NCBI RefSeq assembly: GCF_022965805.1
Contig: NC_133114.1
Location: 1,696,761 to 1,760,760, forward strand
From: Primulina eburnea
Lineage: Eukaryota > Streptophyta > Magnoliopsida > Lamiales > Gesneriaceae
Length of the DNA: 64,000 bases
Reading direction: 5' to 3'
Position 1 is the stretch's first letter; each line of letters opens with the position of its first letter. Positions 61,346 to 64,000 of this stretch are shown piece by piece. Under the pieces are notes generated by a model. That model saw nothing but the letters and a program-made list of their open reading frames with translations, did not search any database and had not been told where the DNA came from. A program made the translations under genes and the position numbers.

Positions 61346-63205
61346 TTATCGCCATTCATAGATCTCTTCGGGAATATCAAGAGAATTCACCGAAAGGGAT
61401 GGATTCAGTATACTGTTATCAATCCAACTCTTTCCAGGAGTCTTTTTCACCCCTCTTTTCTGCATTCGGTTCAAAATTTTTTGAGAATCTTTCCACCGAC
61501 CCACTGCCTTATAAATGTTAGCCAGTAGTACATAACTTAAGTGAAAATCAGGTTTCAGTTCAATCATTTTCTCAGCAATCCGTTCCGCAACAGTTGGATC
61601 AGTAGAGGTAGCACAAGCGCCAAGCAGAGAAGCCCAAAGGGATGAGTCATTTCTGAATTCCGAATTCATAATCAATTCTTCAGCTTCTTCTATCTTTCCA
61701 CAACGACCTAAAAGATCAACCATGCAGCTATAATGTTCGATTCCAGCTTTGATCCCATAGTTGTCAGACATTGAGATGAAATAATTATGCCCTTCGTCAA
61801 CCAAACCGCTATGGCTGCAAGCAAATAGAACTCCAATAAAACTTATGTAGTCCGGTTTAATTCTTTTTTTAATCATCTGATCAAATAGTTTAACAGCTTC
61901 TCCACCTCTCCCATTCTGAGCAAATCCACTGATCATCGCGTTCCAAGTAATCAGATTTTTAACAGACATGTCCAAGAAAATTCTGTGAGCAAAATCCACG
62001 CAGCCACATTTAGCATATAGATCAACCAAAGCCGATTCCACCACCACATCTCTCCAGCCACCCCTCTTCAAATATTGTCCATGCACCTCCTTTCCAAGCT
62101 TCTCAGCAGCCAAACCAGAACAGGCACGTAGAACCGTACCGAAACTGTAAAGATCAATTTCCATATTCCGGAACAAGTCAATAACCCTTTCAAAGTCGCC
62201 CTTCCGACAGTATCCCCCAAGCAATGCGCACCATGAAATTGAGTTCTTACTGTCCATTCTATCAAAAACGTGCTGTGAGTCTTCCACCAACCCACATTTT
62301 GCATACATATCTACTAAACTACTATCAACAAAAACATTCACACTAAACCCACCAGTGATAACTTGTGCATGCACTTCTTTTCCTTGCTTCAGTCTTTCTA
62401 AATTCCCCAAAGCGGTCAAAGCACTCCCGAAAGTAAACCAATCTGGAAGAAACCCATATTTCCTAGACATCAAACAGAACATTCCCAATGCCTCCCTGTA
62501 CAAATTGCTCCGGGTGAACGCAGAAATCACAGAGGTACAACAAATGGCATCTGGTTCAACCATTCCATCGAACAGCTTGTGACAATCCCCTGGCTCAAAA
62601 CTCCTCCCGTACATATCAATCAAAGCACCAACAATAACACTATTAAACTCAAGCCCACATTTCATCACCAACCCATGTAAGCATTTCCCCAATTTCAATT
62701 CCCCCAGCTCTGCACAAGCTTTGACCACCGCTGATAAAGTGAAAGCATTCGGGTCAATGCCATAATCCAGCATATCAAGATACAAATTAATGGAATCACG
62801 GGGTTTTCCTGCACGAATGTACCCTGATATCATCGAGCTCCAAGAAACGACATCCTTGTAGTATAACCCATCAAAGAGTTTTCGAGTATCGTTAAAATCT
62901 GAACCAAGTTTGAAATACAGGGCTAAAAGAATGTTACCAACATAACGATCAGTTTGAAGGCCGGACTTTATGATGTGGCAGTGGAGCTGAAGGCCGAGGG
63001 TGAAGTTCAAGGATTTGATGGAAGAGTGTACAATTGTGGCATATAAGATTTGTTTGGAGACGATTTTCTTGTGGTTGGTTAAGGAGTTCAGCAAGGTGAT
63101 GGCATCGGAGATTAAGCCTGCTTTGCAGAATTGGATAATTTGAGATGGTGTGGATTGTGGAGATGCGTGATTTTGCGTGAAATGGCGTTTAAAGAAGAGA
63201 TTCAT
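61346..63205 (-). CDS. PLS-class pentatricopeptide repeat protein, E-type C terminus
   Basis: Single-exon gene of 619 aa. PPR proteins bind organellar RNA base by base and guide editing, splicing or processing. Repeats with the PLS pattern run through the protein, for example VVSWSSMISGYIRAGKPRDS, SLVDMYAKCGLVEDSQHVFD, ISWCALLGGYCRKGDFERV, LVDLYAKCGCVDFAHRIF and NLITWNAMISGFAQNGRGGE. The C terminus has the E motif (LKPDFHLSYVLLANIYKAVG, KTPGKSWID) but no DYW deaminase, so if it edits RNA it needs a partner. I chose the ATG at 63205; a longer frame exists only from TTG. The basic, hydroxylated N terminus (MNLFFKRHFTQNHASPQS) fits an organelle, likely mitochondrial, signal. It resembles Arabidopsis At1g03540 by memory. 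Confidence 0.93.
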   Translation of the reverse strand: MNLFFKRHFTQNHASPQSTPSQIIQFCKAGLISDAITLLNSLTNHKKIVSKQILYATIVHSSIKSLNFTLGLQLHCHIIKSGLQTDRYVGNILLALYFKLGSDFNDTRKLFDGLYYKDVVSWSSMISGYIRAGKPRDSINLYLDMLDYGIDPNAFTLSAVVKACAELGELKLGKCLHGLVMKCGLEFNSVIVGALIDMYGRSFEPGDCHKLFDGMVEPDAICCTSVISAFTRSNLYREALGMFCLMSRKYGFLPDWFTFGSALTALGNLERLKQGKEVHAQVITGGFSVNVFVDSSLVDMYAKCGLVEDSQHVFDRMDSKNSISWCALLGGYCRKGDFERVIDLFRNMEIDLYSFGTVLRACSGLAAEKLGKEVHGQYLKRGGWRDVVVESALVDLYAKCGCVDFAHRIFLDMSVKNLITWNAMISGFAQNGRGGEAVKLFDQMIKKRIKPDYISFIGVLFACSHSGLVDEGHNYFISMSDNYGIKAGIEHYSCMVDLLGRCGKIEEAEELIMNSEFRNDSSLWASLLGACATSTDPTVAERIAEKMIELKPDFHLSYVLLANIYKAVGRWKDSQKILNRMQKRGVKKTPGKSWIDNSILNPSLSVNSLDIPEEIYEWR

Positions 63206-63544
63206 CAATGTCAATTTCTCAAATTGTGGATGAATTTTTCCCAGACTGAATGAATGATATAAAATGCAACATCTTATCCATTACTTTTCTGGGAGTTTAC
63301 ATTGAGACTGTCGATCCGTTAACGCTTGAGCTCAAGCGACAGGCAACTCACGTTTATGTATTCTAGATCAATCTTGGTTCGATTATATAATGCCTCTTTC
63401 ATATGCAAGACCAAGGCAAGATCAATGGAAGTCCAAAGTAAAAGATGAATAACCCTAAATCCCAAAACTAAGGAAAAATATGCCAAACTATTGTTTCTGT
63501 CAAATCAACAAGATCCTAGTGATTAGATTTATCAGTAATCTTTT
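63206..63544. other. PPR gene upstream region
   Basis: Presumed 5' UTR and promoter of the minus-strand PPR gene. No clear TATA box and no other feature. Confidence 0.4.
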
Positions 63545-63862
63545 TTACAAATATACAGATGGTTGTGGTCTAGAATTGGACGATTGTCCAATTCCTAACA
63601 GATTGTTGCTGAATCCCAAACCAACCTTGATGACTTTTCCCATTCTTCGTACGGAGTCAAGTTTGGTTGAGCTCGAATTGAAATTAGCAAAGGTTTTTGT
63701 TGCCTTTTCGAGTCCACGCTTGATCTTGCACATCTCTAGGTCTTTTTTACTTAAGATCACTTCAAATCTAGCCACAGAACCTTTTAACTCGATATTTTCT
63801 TTTGAAAGAATCGAGTTCAATTTATTTTTTTTGATCCAATCAACATATAGTTCTTCATACAT
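63545..63862 (-). pseudogene. Retroelement gag-like fragment
   Basis: 105-codon frame with a Lys/Glu-rich, coiled-coil-like first half (LNSILSKENIELKGSVARFE) and the motif FNSSSTKLDSV..MGKVIKVGLGF. I recognise that motif from the region after gag in many plant Copia-type polyproteins. No neighbouring pol is visible before the window ends, so it is a fragment. Similarity is from memory. Confidence 0.45.
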
Positions 63863-64000
63863 TTTTTCTTTGTTTCAAATGTGCTTCTTCTTCATCTACT
63901 TCCTAGGTTTCTAGAATACTTGTATCACCGGAAGTTGTTGCATTGAGGCAGGTTAGGCTTGATGAATTTGGAGAGATATTCTTACCAGGTGTTGCAACAT

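Overview
This window is nuclear DNA from a flowering plant. The evidence is spliced plant-type genes (GT/AG introns, plant ABCE, ABCG14, WAT1-related and PPR families), very AT-rich intergenic DNA, and dense plant transposons. The repeat families (a short GTGAGAC element and a TAGGGGTGTCAA MITE) make me suspect an asterid, perhaps Lamiales. That lineage guess is from memory of repeat types and is weak.

Layout. 1-4863: intergenic, with six copies of the GTGAGAC element and a tRNA-derived SINE. 4864-10351: a complete Ty1/Copia retrotransposon on the minus strand with 570-bp LTRs that differ at one base and a GTTAT target duplication. 11711-16144 (-): an intact 11-exon ABCE (RNase L inhibitor type) gene of 606 aa. 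18260-18875: an 8-bp-TSD MITE. 19573-22318 (-): an intact 5-exon ABCG14-type half-transporter of 655 aa. 22.3-29.7 kb: gene-poor AT-rich DNA with a probable solo LTR that carries a 241-bp inverted-repeat unit. 29.9-42.2 kb: a second MITE copy, a 594-bp TRIM retrotransposon, TA microsatellites, a second solo-LTR-like block and a third, deleted MITE. 42183-54404: a decayed hAT transposon, itself inserted in an RNase-H-like retroelement remnant. It is interrupted at 45292-53465 by an 8.17-kb LTR element that has gag but only ruined pol. 55578-60024 (+): an intact 7-exon WAT1-related (EamA) transporter of 381 aa, whose first intron holds three GTGAGAC copies, two of them head to head. 61346-63205 (-): an intron-less PPR protein of 619 aa. 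63545-63862 (-): a retroelement gag-like fragment.

The four host genes are ordinary single-copy-type plant genes that share no obvious pathway: ribosome recycling (ABCE), long-distance cytokinin export (ABCG14), a WAT1-family membrane transporter, and organellar RNA metabolism (PPR). All four have complete reading frames after intron removal, and the exon lengths sum to whole codons.

The most unusual structure is inside the long LTRs of the nested element: eleven 12-bp palindromes of form GCG-CANNTG-CGC, spaced at about 22, 31 or 42 bp, close to whole helical turns. The next most notable are the three-level nesting proven by three kinds of junction, and the non-autonomous (gag-only) nature of a clearly recent insertion. 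I see no CRISPR array, operon or rRNA gene, and no confident tRNA gene.
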